DNA from: JASLCR01 sp964619585
Lineage (GTDB): Bacteria; Patescibacteriota; Saccharimonadia; Saccharimonadales; Saccharimonadaceae
Reading direction: 5' to 3'
NCBI GenBank assembly: GCA_964619585.1
Contig: CAZUCO010000001.1
Coordinates: 124,001-188,000 of the forward strand
DNA: 64,000 nt
The notes beneath the pieces are model-generated. The model was not told the DNA's origin, did not search any database, and saw nothing but the letters and a program-made list of their open reading frames with translations. Below, piece by piece: positions 16,463-24,773 of the stretch. The position numbers and the translations under genes are program-made. Each line of letters opens with the position of its first letter. Within the stretch, counting starts at the first letter, position 1.

Positions 16463-18148
16463 ATGACACAGATTACGTTCCGGCGTTTCTACGTACTACT
16501 CATATGTGCTATACTCCTCCCAATATGGCAGCTCATTGGACCGGTGTATGTCGAAGCGGTAACTACCAATACGACAGTGCGACCGATATCGACTATAGCT
16601 AACAGCGGCTGGACGACCGCTGGGACACCCGGAGGAAGCTGTAGTGGCGTGTGCGATTACGTTGATGAAGCAAGTACTGACGGGGACACAAGCTATCTCA
16701 ACGGTGCCAACTCAGCGGGACCGAGTGCAGAGTTTGGTATGGGAGGATCGTCAACAAGCGGACAGACGGCAACATCAATTGTCGTTCATGTGGTTGGCCG
16801 GGCTGGTGCTACAAGTGGACTTGGCTACCCTCCTATCAGTGTTGTGCTCAAGGTGGGTGCTGACACTAGGCCAGCACAAAGCGTGACGTTTAACGCTATA
16901 ACCTACCAGGATCTGAGTGTGACGTTTACCGGCACCTGGCCAAAAGCCGATGTTGACAACTCAACGGTGACCATAACGAAGGGTGTTAATGGGCTCCAAC
17001 CAGCGGTGCGCGTTTCAACGGTATATGCGGCCGTCACGTACCAGAGCCCTATTCATAGTCAAAACGCCACAAGACTCTACGCAAATGCAAATAATATAGC
17101 TCCAGGTGCGCCACTTGCTACAACAAATACACTCGCTGAAGTTGCAACAAATGTGCCATTTCGTTTACGGCTTGGACTAACCCCGTCAGATACCGACTGG
17201 ACAACGGGTAGTTGGGGTGCACATGCAAATACCTACAAGCTACAATATGCTCAACTGACGGCAGCATCTTGTACTCTGCAAGCGACGGGCTGGGTGGATG
17301 TTGCAGCCGGGTCGGGTGCGATACGATGGTATGATAACACTTCGGTCGCTAACAATGTGGCGATAAGTAGCATTGGTGTAAATGACCCTACGACAACTGG
17401 GACCAAAATCTATCAGACATATCGGGAATTAAACGGATTTACGAACACTAGCACCATTGCTGTAGGAAACACTGGTATCTGGGACTTCTCCCTTATATCT
17501 TCCGGACAGCCGGCTGGATTGTCATTTTGTTTTCGAGTTATAAATAACGACGGCACCTTTCTAAGTGCGTATCCTAGCTACCCACAGATAACTCTTACAG
17601 GGGATGTCGGTACTGAGATTGTTGATGCTAGCGGGATCACCGTGCCATCGCCAGTGGTGTCCTTTTCATCAACGGTTGCAGCTACAACACAATGCAATTC
17701 ATCCACGGCAACACTCGGCCTTTCGAGCCAACGCATTCGCATCACCAACGCACTCGTTACTAATGGCTGGAATGTCAGTATTGCTGCCACTGGTGGACCG
17801 GCGAGTCTTTGGACGTCGGGCGCCTCATACTATGACTTTAATGACGCATCTGTTTGCAGTGATGGGTCGGACGTCGATGCTTGGGCTGGCCGTTTGACGG
17901 TTAATCCATCGGTATCAACCGTGACACCATCGGGTGGCTCATGTACTAATACTGGTGTAAGCAAGGGGTCGAGCGCCGCGTTTAGTGAAGGTGTAACCAA
18001 TGCTATTACCCTTGTCTCGGCAAATGCTACGTCGAATAGGTTTTGCTACTGGGATGTAACTGGAGTTGCCTTAACTCAGCAGATCCCTGCTCGGACACCT
18101 GCAGGTACGTATGCGCTTGACATGACAGTAACGGTAACGGCGCAGTGA
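16463..18148 (+). CDS. Large secreted protein with C-terminal WxL-like domain (CscC-like)
   Basis: 561 aa. Signal peptide at residues 1-32. The N-terminal ~370 residues form unknown beta-rich domains with the paired Cys of CSGVCDY; the last ~180 residues repeat the domain of the 14593 protein, with extra Cys (TQCNSST, SVCSD, GSCTNTG, FCYWD). It starts 3 nt after the CscA-like stop and its own TGA overlaps the next GTG (GTGA), so the cluster is translationally coupled. A role in adhesion or host-surface contact is inferred only from the cluster type. Confidence 0.7.
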   Translation: MTQITFRRFYVLLICAILLPIWQLIGPVYVEAVTTNTTVRPISTIANSGWTTAGTPGGSCSGVCDYVDEASTDGDTSYLNGANSAGPSAEFGMGGSSTSGQTATSIVVHVVGRAGATSGLGYPPISVVLKVGADTRPAQSVTFNAITYQDLSVTFTGTWPKADVDNSTVTITKGVNGLQPAVRVSTVYAAVTYQSPIHSQNATRLYANANNIAPGAPLATTNTLAEVATNVPFRLRLGLTPSDTDWTTGSWGAHANTYKLQYAQLTAASCTLQATGWVDVAAGSGAIRWYDNTSVANNVAISSIGVNDPTTTGTKIYQTYRELNGFTNTSTIAVGNTGIWDFSLISSGQPAGLSFCFRVINNDGTFLSAYPSYPQITLTGDVGTEIVDASGITVPSPVVSFSSTVAATTQCNSSTATLGLSSQRIRITNALVTNGWNVSIAATGGPASLWTSGASYYDFNDASVCSDGSDVDAWAGRLTVNPSVSTVTPSGGSCTNTGVSKGSSAAFSEGVTNAITLVSANATSNRFCYWDVTGVALTQQIPARTPAGTYALDMTVTVTAQ

Positions 18149-18537
18149 GTATAAAATCTTTACTGACTCTACTGGTTGTCTGGCTTGCACTTGGGTGTGC
18201 GGTGTGTACACCAGTGGATGCCGCGACAACGGAGTATCGTTTACAGATGTGGATTGCGCCACTCGAGTGTACACGCAGTGAGATTATTGATGGTGTAAGT
18301 ACAACGATTATTCTGAGTCCGCGTGAATGTGATGACTTACTCCATCCACCAGTAAAATCACCGGTCGGGACGGTGAGGCCAGGAGCTCAAGTTCCAAGAA
18401 GCCCAAATACCGGGGTATTTAGTGATGTGTGGACGACCAGCATCACAGTCGGTATTTTAGGAATATTCATCACAGGAATTATAGTGATTACTATTCGTGA
18501 TGTACACTTTAGAACCTTGCAAAAACAACGTCGTTGA
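18145..18537 (+). CDS. Small surface protein with SPNTG sortase-like signal (CscD-like)
   Basis: 130 aa from a GTG overlapping the previous stop. Signal peptide (...GCAVCTPVDA), a short external part, then RSPNTGVFSDVW, a hydrophobic helix (ITVGILGIFITGIIVITI) and a basic tail (RTLQKQRR). The order x-P-x-T-G, helix, positive tail is that of a sortase anchoring signal with Ser replacing Leu. Gram-positive csc clusters contain one such small LPxTG protein. The sortase at 43298 is a candidate enzyme. Last gene of the cluster. Confidence 0.65.
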   Translation: MSIKSLLTLLVVWLALGCAVCTPVDAATTEYRLQMWIAPLECTRSEIIDGVSTTIILSPRECDDLLHPPVKSPVGTVRPGAQVPRSPNTGVFSDVWTTSITVGILGIFITGIIVITIRDVHFRTLQKQRR

Positions 18538-18545
18538 CGTATAAT
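18517..18545 (+). promoter_or_regulatory. Promoter of rpsL-rpsG
   Basis: TTGCAA (18517-18522), 17-nt spacer, TATAAT (18540-18545): near-consensus. It begins inside the 3' end of the previous gene. Confidence 0.8.
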
Positions 18546-18551
18546 CACCTG

Positions 18552-18678
18552 CAGAGTTTCCTCTTTTCTGCTTGTGAACTCGTGTACACGTTTACAAAAG
18601 AGAAAAGATAGAGTGGTACTGGAATGCTGATCCATACCCACAAACAACGTTAAAGATATAAGGGAGTCATAGTTTTCT
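18552..18678 (+). promoter_or_regulatory. Structured leader of the rpsL-rpsG operon
   Basis: About 127 nt. TCTTTTCT (18562-18569) pairs with AGAAAAGA (18601-18608) and encloses GTGAAC-t-CGTG-ta-CACG-GTTTAC-like arms. The 3' half before GGGAG is unstructured by eye. Possible ribosomal-protein feedback site (S7 in other bacteria), unproven. Confidence 0.4.
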
Positions 18679-19092
18679 ATGCCAACAATTAATCAGTTAG
18701 TTCGCAAGCCGCGAAAGACTGCAAGCAAGAAGAGTAAGTCGCCTGCGCTTGGGACAATTCACAATGCTCTCAAGACTCGTTACTACGAACAAAAAGCACC
18801 ACTGATGCGTGGTGTATGTATCAAGGTAACAACAAAGACACCAAAGAAGCCAAACTCAGCTCTTCGTAAGGTGGCTCGTGTACGCCTCACAAACAAACAA
18901 GAAGTTTGGGCTTATATTGGTGGTGAAGGTCACAACCTCCAAGAGCACGCCGTAGTGCTTGTACGTGGTGGTCGTGTGCCAGACCTACCAGGTGTCCGTT
19001 ATCATATCGTTCGTGGTGCGCTTGACCTCCAGGGTGTCAATGGTCGTAAGCAAGGCCGTTCAAAGTACGGTAGCAAGAAGGAGAGCAAGTAA
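18679..19092 (+). CDS. rpsL: 30S ribosomal protein S12
   Basis: 137 aa decoding-centre protein. Starts PTINQLVRKPRK; conserved KTPKKPNSALRKVARVRL and GGRVPDLPGVRYHIVRG loops are intact, including the Lys residues whose change gives streptomycin resistance elsewhere. C-terminal GRSKYGSKKESK. GGGAG lies upstream of the ATG. The stop overlaps the rpsG start (TAATG). Confidence 0.98.
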   Translation: MPTINQLVRKPRKTASKKSKSPALGTIHNALKTRYYEQKAPLMRGVCIKVTTKTPKKPNSALRKVARVRLTNKQEVWAYIGGEGHNLQEHAVVLVRGGRVPDLPGVRYHIVRGALDLQGVNGRKQGRSKYGSKKESK

Positions 19093-19571
19093 TGCCTCGT
19101 AAAGTAACCAAGAAGCTCCAACGTGAGCTAAAACCAGATCGTAAATACCAGAGCGTGCTAGTACAGCGTCTTATCAACAAGTCCATGCTGGATGGCAAGA
19201 AGCTTGTTGCTGAACGCGCTGTGTATGGCGCCCTCGAAGAGGCTGCCAAGAAGCTCAAAAGTGAAGATCCACTTGAGGTGTTTGAGAAGGCACTCAAGAA
19301 CATCTCACCAAACTTTGAAGTAAAAAGCCGACGTGTCGGTGGTGCAAACTACCAGATTCCGTTCCCTGTGCAGGGTCACCGTCAGCTACATTATAGCTTT
19401 AGTTGGCTTGTTCAGAGCGCTCGTGCTCGCAAAGGTATGCCATACGAAAAGCGTCTTGCCGCTGAAATCGTTGATGCCTACAACGAGGCAGGCGCTGCCT
19501 TCAAGAAGAAGGAAGATACTCACAAGATGGCTGAGGCTAACCGTGCCTTCGCTCACTTCGCTAGAGGCTAA
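19092..19571 (+). CDS. rpsG: 30S ribosomal protein S7
   Basis: 159 aa, binds the 3' major domain of 16S rRNA. Conserved RRVGGANYQIPFPV and the C-terminal KKEDTHKMAEANRAFAHF are present. The start overlaps the rpsL stop by one base, with AAGGAGAGC as ribosome site. Unlike many bacteria, fusA is not next; three unknown genes intervene. Confidence 0.98.
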   Translation: MPRKVTKKLQRELKPDRKYQSVLVQRLINKSMLDGKKLVAERAVYGALEEAAKKLKSEDPLEVFEKALKNISPNFEVKSRRVGGANYQIPFPVQGHRQLHYSFSWLVQSARARKGMPYEKRLAAEIVDAYNEAGAAFKKKEDTHKMAEANRAFAHFARG

Positions 19572-19575
19572 TAGT

Positions 19576-19863
19576 GTGATAAATAAGCAACCTGACCGTC
19601 CCACTGAGCGAGAGTTCATTGGGGCGGCTTTGCGTTATGCATCAGACGATTACATTACCTTTGAGCCTTTTTATAAAGCACCTTTGCGTAATGATTACCT
19701 TCGGACGATTGATGAGGCTATAATCATAAACGAATGGAACGCTGAAGGTTTAGGGCCACAGGTGGAAATGGAGTTTGCAGATGTTGAGTCTCTGGCGCTC
19801 CATCTCCTTGCTATGTATAAGAAGAGCAAGCAGGTTGACGATATGAATTTGCTTGTGGTATAA
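19576..19863 (+). CDS. Hypothetical protein, about 95 aa
   Basis: Frame continuing from a GTG just after the rpsG stop; the part upstream of it is a shadow of rpsG. Sequence is acidic and soluble (PTEREFIGAALRYASDDYITFEPF... VESLALHLLAMYKKSKQ). No family recognised and no clear Shine-Dalgarno, so translation may be coupled to rpsG. The next gene overlaps or starts 10 nt later. Confidence 0.45.
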   Translation: MINKQPDRPTEREFIGAALRYASDDYITFEPFYKAPLRNDYLRTIDEAIIINEWNAEGLGPQVEMEFADVESLALHLLAMYKKSKQVDDMNLLVV

Positions 19864-19873
19864 CCATAAGCAA

Positions 19874-20716
19874 ATGGGGCAAGTGTCAAGAGAAACATCT
19901 ATACCTACACCTGTACTACTTGCTGAACATGTATCACCGGATATTGCCGCGACACAGATGCAATGTTATGAGACCCGCCGTAACTCGGAGGGTCTTTTTC
20001 GTTCCGCATGGAATTACGTTGAATTTGGACTTAACCAAGCTGTGCCGCTTGATCAGGAGCGGAGACGATACTATTTTGACTATGCGCAGACATTGGTCGG
20101 AATGGCTTTGGCTCACCCGAAGTGCCATCAGGAAATGTTGCTGAGCGGTCTAATCCTCTCGACTTATATACCATTATTCCAAAAGCGTAGCCTTGGACAA
20201 GAAATAGATAAAGATGACTGCAGGGCAGTATACGAGAGTTTAGGCGGAGCAATGAGGCATCTACGCCCGCTTAGGTCGGATCAGTCGCCTCAGTGGCGGA
20301 TGGCTGAGCCTGCAGTTTTGGCACTTTCGGCAAGGAGCGTTCGGCCAGACCTGCTACTATTTCCAACATCACCAAGAGAAGAGGCATCAGAGGCATCGCA
20401 TTTTAACCATGATAGCTATTTTATACTAAAAGGAGGTAAGCTTCCTGTTCAACAGAAGCTAATAGAAACCGATAAAATATACGACGAGTGGATGACCGTT
20501 CTCACACTACAGCCACTCATAGAGAAGAGCGGACGTAAATCCGGCTCTGATCTTTATGGTAATCTGCCAGAGGATTTAAACTATTTGGTTTCGCTAATCG
20601 TTGCAGAAACAAGCAATAACAGACTCGACGAAAGTGAGCATAATTTCCTAAAGCGAATGTCCGCAGGAGTCACAGCTCATCGATGGAGAGCTGGTCAAAT
20701 CAGAACGGCAGCTTGA
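19874..20716 (+). CDS. Hypothetical protein, 280 aa
   Basis: Soluble, mostly helical by composition; no family recognised and no signal peptide. Start placed at the ATG of MGQVSRETS; an ATG seven codons upstream overlaps the previous gene. The 3' end overlaps the convergent membrane-protein gene by 17 nt, which is unusual but consistent with both frames being read well. Confidence 0.6.
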   Translation: MGQVSRETSIPTPVLLAEHVSPDIAATQMQCYETRRNSEGLFRSAWNYVEFGLNQAVPLDQERRRYYFDYAQTLVGMALAHPKCHQEMLLSGLILSTYIPLFQKRSLGQEIDKDDCRAVYESLGGAMRHLRPLRSDQSPQWRMAEPAVLALSARSVRPDLLLFPTSPREEASEASHFNHDSYFILKGGKLPVQQKLIETDKIYDEWMTVLTLQPLIEKSGRKSGSDLYGNLPEDLNYLVSLIVAETSNNRLDESEHNFLKRMSAGVTAHRWRAGQIRTAA

Positions 20717-21428
20717 TTCGCAAAGAGCGACTATCATTTTGTTTGATAGACTCGGGGGCGACCCTCCCGACCAAAACAAACGCTAAGATGACGGCAAATC
20801 CACACATGATCGAAGGGATGCCCGATACCGTTGAGGGGTCAATCAGATTCATAGCCGTAGTCGGCACCATAAATGCTAGATAGCCGAAGGAGAGAGCATA
20901 GAGTGCTCGACGTATGCTAGGCTGCTCTGTACCCTGACCAAACATATATGCAGACCCGACCCCGGCGATGAGCCAGCCGTAGTAGTAGAGAGCGTATAGC
21001 CATGAATAGCCTTTAGTTACATCGAACACGGCATAGTTTGCGTAACAAGTGTGACCAGATATAGCTTGGATAGTGAACACAAAGTAGGCAATAAAAGCGC
21101 CAGCAGACAAATAGGCTATAGGCACAAGTATGCGAGATCTTTTGCCGGCGATAGCATGTGCTAGGTGTAGGCCAAGAGGAGGAAGTAGCGTAATTGATGC
21201 GTAGCCAATTCGTGACCAGGTACCGCCATCAATACCCACCCCACCGCATAGGAGAAACTCTGTCCCCTGAAAGATAGCGAGAAAGGTCAGGATAGCAACG
21301 ACTAATCGAGTAATAACCGTCATCTTATAACGCCACAGAACATAACCGACAAAAATGATTTCAATCAAAAATGTCGCCAACATCACAGGTGGCGAGAAGC
21401 AGTAGAGTTTAAGGGATTTACTCGGCAC
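20700..21428 (-). CDS. Seven-helix membrane protein, unknown
   Basis: About 242 aa. Seven hydrophobic segments can be counted from PPVMLATFLIEIIFVGYVLW to IPSIMCGFAVILAFVLVG. The pattern resembles the 7TM sensor modules found before histidine kinases, but no signalling domain is attached. Start uncertain: a TTG at 21467 opens the frame, but TGA-TAAAAT seven bases upstream of the GTG at 21428 fits the leaderless pattern seen elsewhere in the window, so that start is preferred. Confidence 0.6.
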   Translation of the reverse strand: MPSKSLKLYCFSPPVMLATFLIEIIFVGYVLWRYKMTVITRLVVAILTFLAIFQGTEFLLCGGVGIDGGTWSRIGYASITLLPPLGLHLAHAIAGKRSRILVPIAYLSAGAFIAYFVFTIQAISGHTCYANYAVFDVTKGYSWLYALYYYGWLIAGVGSAYMFGQGTEQPSIRRALYALSFGYLAFMVPTTAMNLIDPSTVSGIPSIMCGFAVILAFVLVGRVAPESIKQNDSRSLRIKLPF

Positions 21429-21485
21429 TGATGAGATTTTATCATAAAGCGCCAATGCTTTATACAAACAGCGCTTTGCGCTAGC

Positions 21486-22499
21486 ATGGAAGAGATGTTA
21501 AATAAGCGTACGTTCCCAGAAAGTGATGAAAGATATTTTCGCGAGCTGGCAGATGTGCAACTTGAACCAGTAGTTGCAGCTGCGTTTGCTGATATCAGAT
21601 TATATAACGAACTTCTTTTGGGCGAGTATCTTGATAGTGCACGTATCAATGAGATTATGCGTGAGATTGATGACAGGTGGCGTATGATAATGCGTAAGCA
21701 GGCTATCATGACGGGCTATTGCGCCTTTCCGAATGGAGATCAGATTAGTGGAATTGCGCCGATCAGTCGTGACTATTATGAAGATCAAGAAGTAGTATTT
21801 CAAGGTGTTCTGCCCGTCCCGATTGATCAAGCGTGGGATGAAGACGGCAACGAGATACACAAGTATGAGCTTCATATTCAACTCATGAGAGAAGGCATCG
21901 CTTCTGACGAAATGAGTACTCGAGTGCAGTTGACTGGACGCGCAAAAGTTGATGATATTATCACTTTAGAGTTTCCCGGGATGATGTCTAATGATCGTGC
22001 GCAACATTGGCTCGAATATCACCATGCTGATGATGTTGATGAAATTGACACGCTGTTGCTTAAGCCTAGTAACGATGAATGTGAAATGGTGACTCGTTTG
22101 GCAGATGTTGTAGTAGATGCGAGAGCTGCCCATGCTGGCGATAAGGCCCTAATTACACGTTCGGTGGAAGCTTTAAATATTTACACAAATAGTCTATTTT
22201 CGTTTGATAAGGATATGCCGTATAGTGCCACAGTTCAAGGAGATGGTTGGGTGATGAATGATGATGGAAAGACCGCACCAGGCGAGGTAGGCGAACCTAC
22301 TGCTATGGCAATAACGGTGAGTCAGCTTATATGGGTAAACGTATGTGAAGAGGAGAAAGGCATTTTGCGACCACATCTTGATGCACGTATTCAGACTCCA
22401 GATAAAGACATACCTGGATATCATATCCTGCTACCACTAACAGGCATCAAGGACTTTCGCTCATTCAGACGAATGTATTTTGCTAGCCATAATGAGTAG
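21486..22499 (+). CDS. Hypothetical protein, 337 aa
   Basis: Acidic soluble protein (many Asp/Glu) with no recognised domain, signal peptide or membrane helix. It begins MEEMLNKRTFPESDERYF, divergent from the membrane protein at 20700. The intergenic space holds TATACA (21461-21466). It lies directly upstream of the fusA promoter. Function unknown. Confidence 0.65.
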   Translation: MEEMLNKRTFPESDERYFRELADVQLEPVVAAAFADIRLYNELLLGEYLDSARINEIMREIDDRWRMIMRKQAIMTGYCAFPNGDQISGIAPISRDYYEDQEVVFQGVLPVPIDQAWDEDGNEIHKYELHIQLMREGIASDEMSTRVQLTGRAKVDDIITLEFPGMMSNDRAQHWLEYHHADDVDEIDTLLLKPSNDECEMVTRLADVVVDARAAHAGDKALITRSVEALNIYTNSLFSFDKDMPYSATVQGDGWVMNDDGKTAPGEVGEPTAMAITVSQLIWVNVCEEEKGILRPHLDARIQTPDKDIPGYHILLPLTGIKDFRSFRRMYFASHNE

Positions 22500-22516
22500 C
22501 AAAATATCGCCATACC

Positions 22517-22525
22517 TGGTATAAT
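22517..22525 (+). promoter_or_regulatory. Extended -10 promoter of fusA
   Basis: TGG-TATAAT (hexamer 22520-22525), 72 nt upstream of the fusA ATG. No good -35 is seen. Confidence 0.7.
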
Positions 22526-22597
22526 TCAATGTAAAGCGCTATTTTTTATGGCAAAAAATAATTAACCAACTCCACCCGGAGAGATCGAGGAAACATA

Positions 22598-24691
22598 ATG
22601 GCCCAGCAAGACGTCCCACTAAAGGATTACCGTAACATTGGTATTATCGCGCATATTGACGCCGGTAAGACTACTACTACCGAAGGTATCCTGTATCGTA
22701 CTGGTATCAATCACAAGATTGGTGAGGTTCGTGGCGACGGCGACGGTGCAACAACTGACTGGATGGCTCAGGAGAAAGAGCGTGGTATCACGATTACCTC
22801 TGCAGCGGTGACATGTTTCTGGAAGGGATGCAAAATCAACATTATCGACACCCCTGGTCACATCGACTTTACCGCCGAGGTTGAGCGTTCACTCCGTGTG
22901 CTTGACGGTGCAGTTGTTGTCTTCGACGGCAAGATGGGTGTTGAAGCACAGACAGAGACTGTATGGCGTCAAGCCAACAAGTACGGCGTACCTCGTATCT
23001 GTTTCATCAACAAAATTAACCAGACCGGTGGTGACTTCTACAAATCTCTTGAGTCAATCCACACCCGTCTTTCAAAGCATGCGCTTCCTGTACACCTTCC
23101 GATTGGTTTCGAAAAGGACATTAACGGCGTTGTTGACCTCGTTGACATGAAGGCATATACCTACTCTGATTACACAGACAAGGCTCTCGTCGAGGGTGAA
23201 ATTCCTGCTGACATGCTTGAGAAGGCAAAGAATGCACGTAGCCTACTCGTTGAAGCTGCGGTTGAAGCTGATGACGATCTTATGAACAAGTTCTTCGAGG
23301 GTGGTGAAGAAGCTATTTCTGTTGAAGAGCTAAAATCTGCGCTTCGAAAGCGTACCCTTGCTGGTGACTTCTACCTAGTGACTGGTGGCGATGGTCGTGG
23401 TGTAATCGTTGAGAAGGTGCTTGACCTTGTTGCTGACTACCTGCCAAACCCACTTGACGTGGATGCTATCTGGGGTGTGAATCCTAAAACTGGTGACGAA
23501 ATTTCTCGTAAGCCAGATGCTGCTGAGCCAATGGCTGGTCTTGCGTTCAAGATTGCGACTGACCCATTCGTTGGTAAGTTGATCTTTGTCCGTGTATACT
23601 CTGGTAACCTCAAAGCGGGTAGCTACGTTCTTAATACGACAACAGGCGAGAAAGAGCGCGTTGGTCGTATTGTTCGTATGCACGCCGACAAGCGTGAGGA
23701 TATTGATGAGATCGGCGCAGGTGACATCGCTGCGGTTGTGGGTCTCAAGAATACCTTCACGGGTGCAACCTTGTCTGATCCATCAAATCCAATTGCGCTT
23801 GAAAGCATCACGTTCCCGGAGCCACCGGTGGCGATCGCGGTTGAACCAAAATCAAAGGCTGACCAGGAAAAAATGGGCATCGCCTTGCAGCGACTCGCTG
23901 AGGAAGATCCAACGTTCCGTATTCATACCGATGAAGAAACTGGTCAGACAATTATGTCTGGAATGGGTGAGCTTCACCTCGATATCTTGATCGACCGTAT
24001 GAAGCGTGAGTTTAAGGTTGAGGCAAATATTGGTGAGCCTCAGGTTGCCTTCCGTGAGTCTATTAAGGGCACGGCGGAAGTACAAGGTAAGCACGCTAAG
24101 CAATCCGGTGGTCGTGGTCAGTATGGTGATGTTTGGGTTCGATTTGAACCAAATGAACCAGGTAAAGGTTTCGAGTTCTTTGATGCCATTAAAGGTGGTG
24201 TGGTCCCTCAGGAATACCGTCCGGCTGTTGAAAAAGGTATCCGCGAAACGCTTGACGGTGGTGTGATCGCTGGCTACCCAGTAGTAGATGTTAAGGCGAC
24301 CCTCTACGATGGTAGCTATCACGATGTTGACTCGAGTGAGCTCGCATTCAGCCTGGCTGGATCACTTGCTGCTCGTGAAGGAGTCAAACAAGCAACTCCT
24401 ATTCTTCTTGAGCCAGTTATGAAAGTTGAAGTAACCACACCGGAAGAGTTCATGGGTGATGTGATCGGTGACCTGAATGCTCGCCGTGGTCGTATCGATG
24501 CAATGGAAGACCTGCAAGGTGGCGCAAAGCTTATCAAGGCATTCGTACCGCTTGCAAGTATGTTTGGCTATACTAATGACATTCGCTCGATGTCACAGGG
24601 CCGTGCAGCTTCTACTATGGAGCTAGCGCAGTACGAAGAAGTACCACCGAACGTTGCGCAGGAAATCATCGAAAAACGCGCAAGCAAATAG
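22598..24691 (+). CDS. fusA: Elongation factor G with altered guanine-recognition motifs
   Basis: 697 aa, full length, five domains. It drives translocation and, with RRF, ribosome recycling. G1 AHIDAGKTTTTE, G2 ERGITITSAA and G3 DTPGHIDF are standard. G4 is FINKINQTGGDF (residues 138-141 NKIN) where nearly all translational GTPases have NKxD, and the G5 position reads LVTGGDGRGV (GGD at residues 263-265) rather than CGSAFKNKGV. Asp of G4 normally binds guanine N1/N2. Domain IV (GRGQYGDVWV... GVVPQEYRPAV) is normal. GAGGAAAC precedes the ATG. Terminator follows. Confidence 0.97.
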   Translation: MAQQDVPLKDYRNIGIIAHIDAGKTTTTEGILYRTGINHKIGEVRGDGDGATTDWMAQEKERGITITSAAVTCFWKGCKINIIDTPGHIDFTAEVERSLRVLDGAVVVFDGKMGVEAQTETVWRQANKYGVPRICFINKINQTGGDFYKSLESIHTRLSKHALPVHLPIGFEKDINGVVDLVDMKAYTYSDYTDKALVEGEIPADMLEKAKNARSLLVEAAVEADDDLMNKFFEGGEEAISVEELKSALRKRTLAGDFYLVTGGDGRGVIVEKVLDLVADYLPNPLDVDAIWGVNPKTGDEISRKPDAAEPMAGLAFKIATDPFVGKLIFVRVYSGNLKAGSYVLNTTTGEKERVGRIVRMHADKREDIDEIGAGDIAAVVGLKNTFTGATLSDPSNPIALESITFPEPPVAIAVEPKSKADQEKMGIALQRLAEEDPTFRIHTDEETGQTIMSGMGELHLDILIDRMKREFKVEANIGEPQVAFRESIKGTAEVQGKHAKQSGGRGQYGDVWVRFEPNEPGKGFEFFDAIKGGVVPQEYRPAVEKGIRETLDGGVIAGYPVVDVKATLYDGSYHDVDSSELAFSLAGSLAAREGVKQATPILLEPVMKVEVTTPEEFMGDVIGDLNARRGRIDAMEDLQGGAKLIKAFVPLASMFGYTNDIRSMSQGRAASTMELAQYEEVPPNVAQEIIEKRASK

Positions 24692-24700
24692 CAAATCAAA

Positions 24701-24730
24701 ACATCTCACCGATCATGGTGAGATGTTTTA
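24701..24730 (+). terminator. Rho-independent terminator of fusA
   Basis: Ten-bp stem ACATCTCACC / GGTGAGATGT (24701-24710, 24717-24726), 6-nt loop, then TTTT. Confidence 0.9.
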
Positions 24731-24735
24731 CAGTG

Positions 24736-24744
24736 TGATACAAT
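24736..24744 (+). promoter_or_regulatory. Extended -10 promoter of the membrane-protein gene at 24774
   Basis: TGA-TACAAT (hexamer 24739-24744), directly after the fusA terminator; leader about 23 nt with AAAGGAGG. Confidence 0.65.
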
Positions 24745-24773
24745 AACCTCAACCTTAAAAGGAGGAAAGGGTT

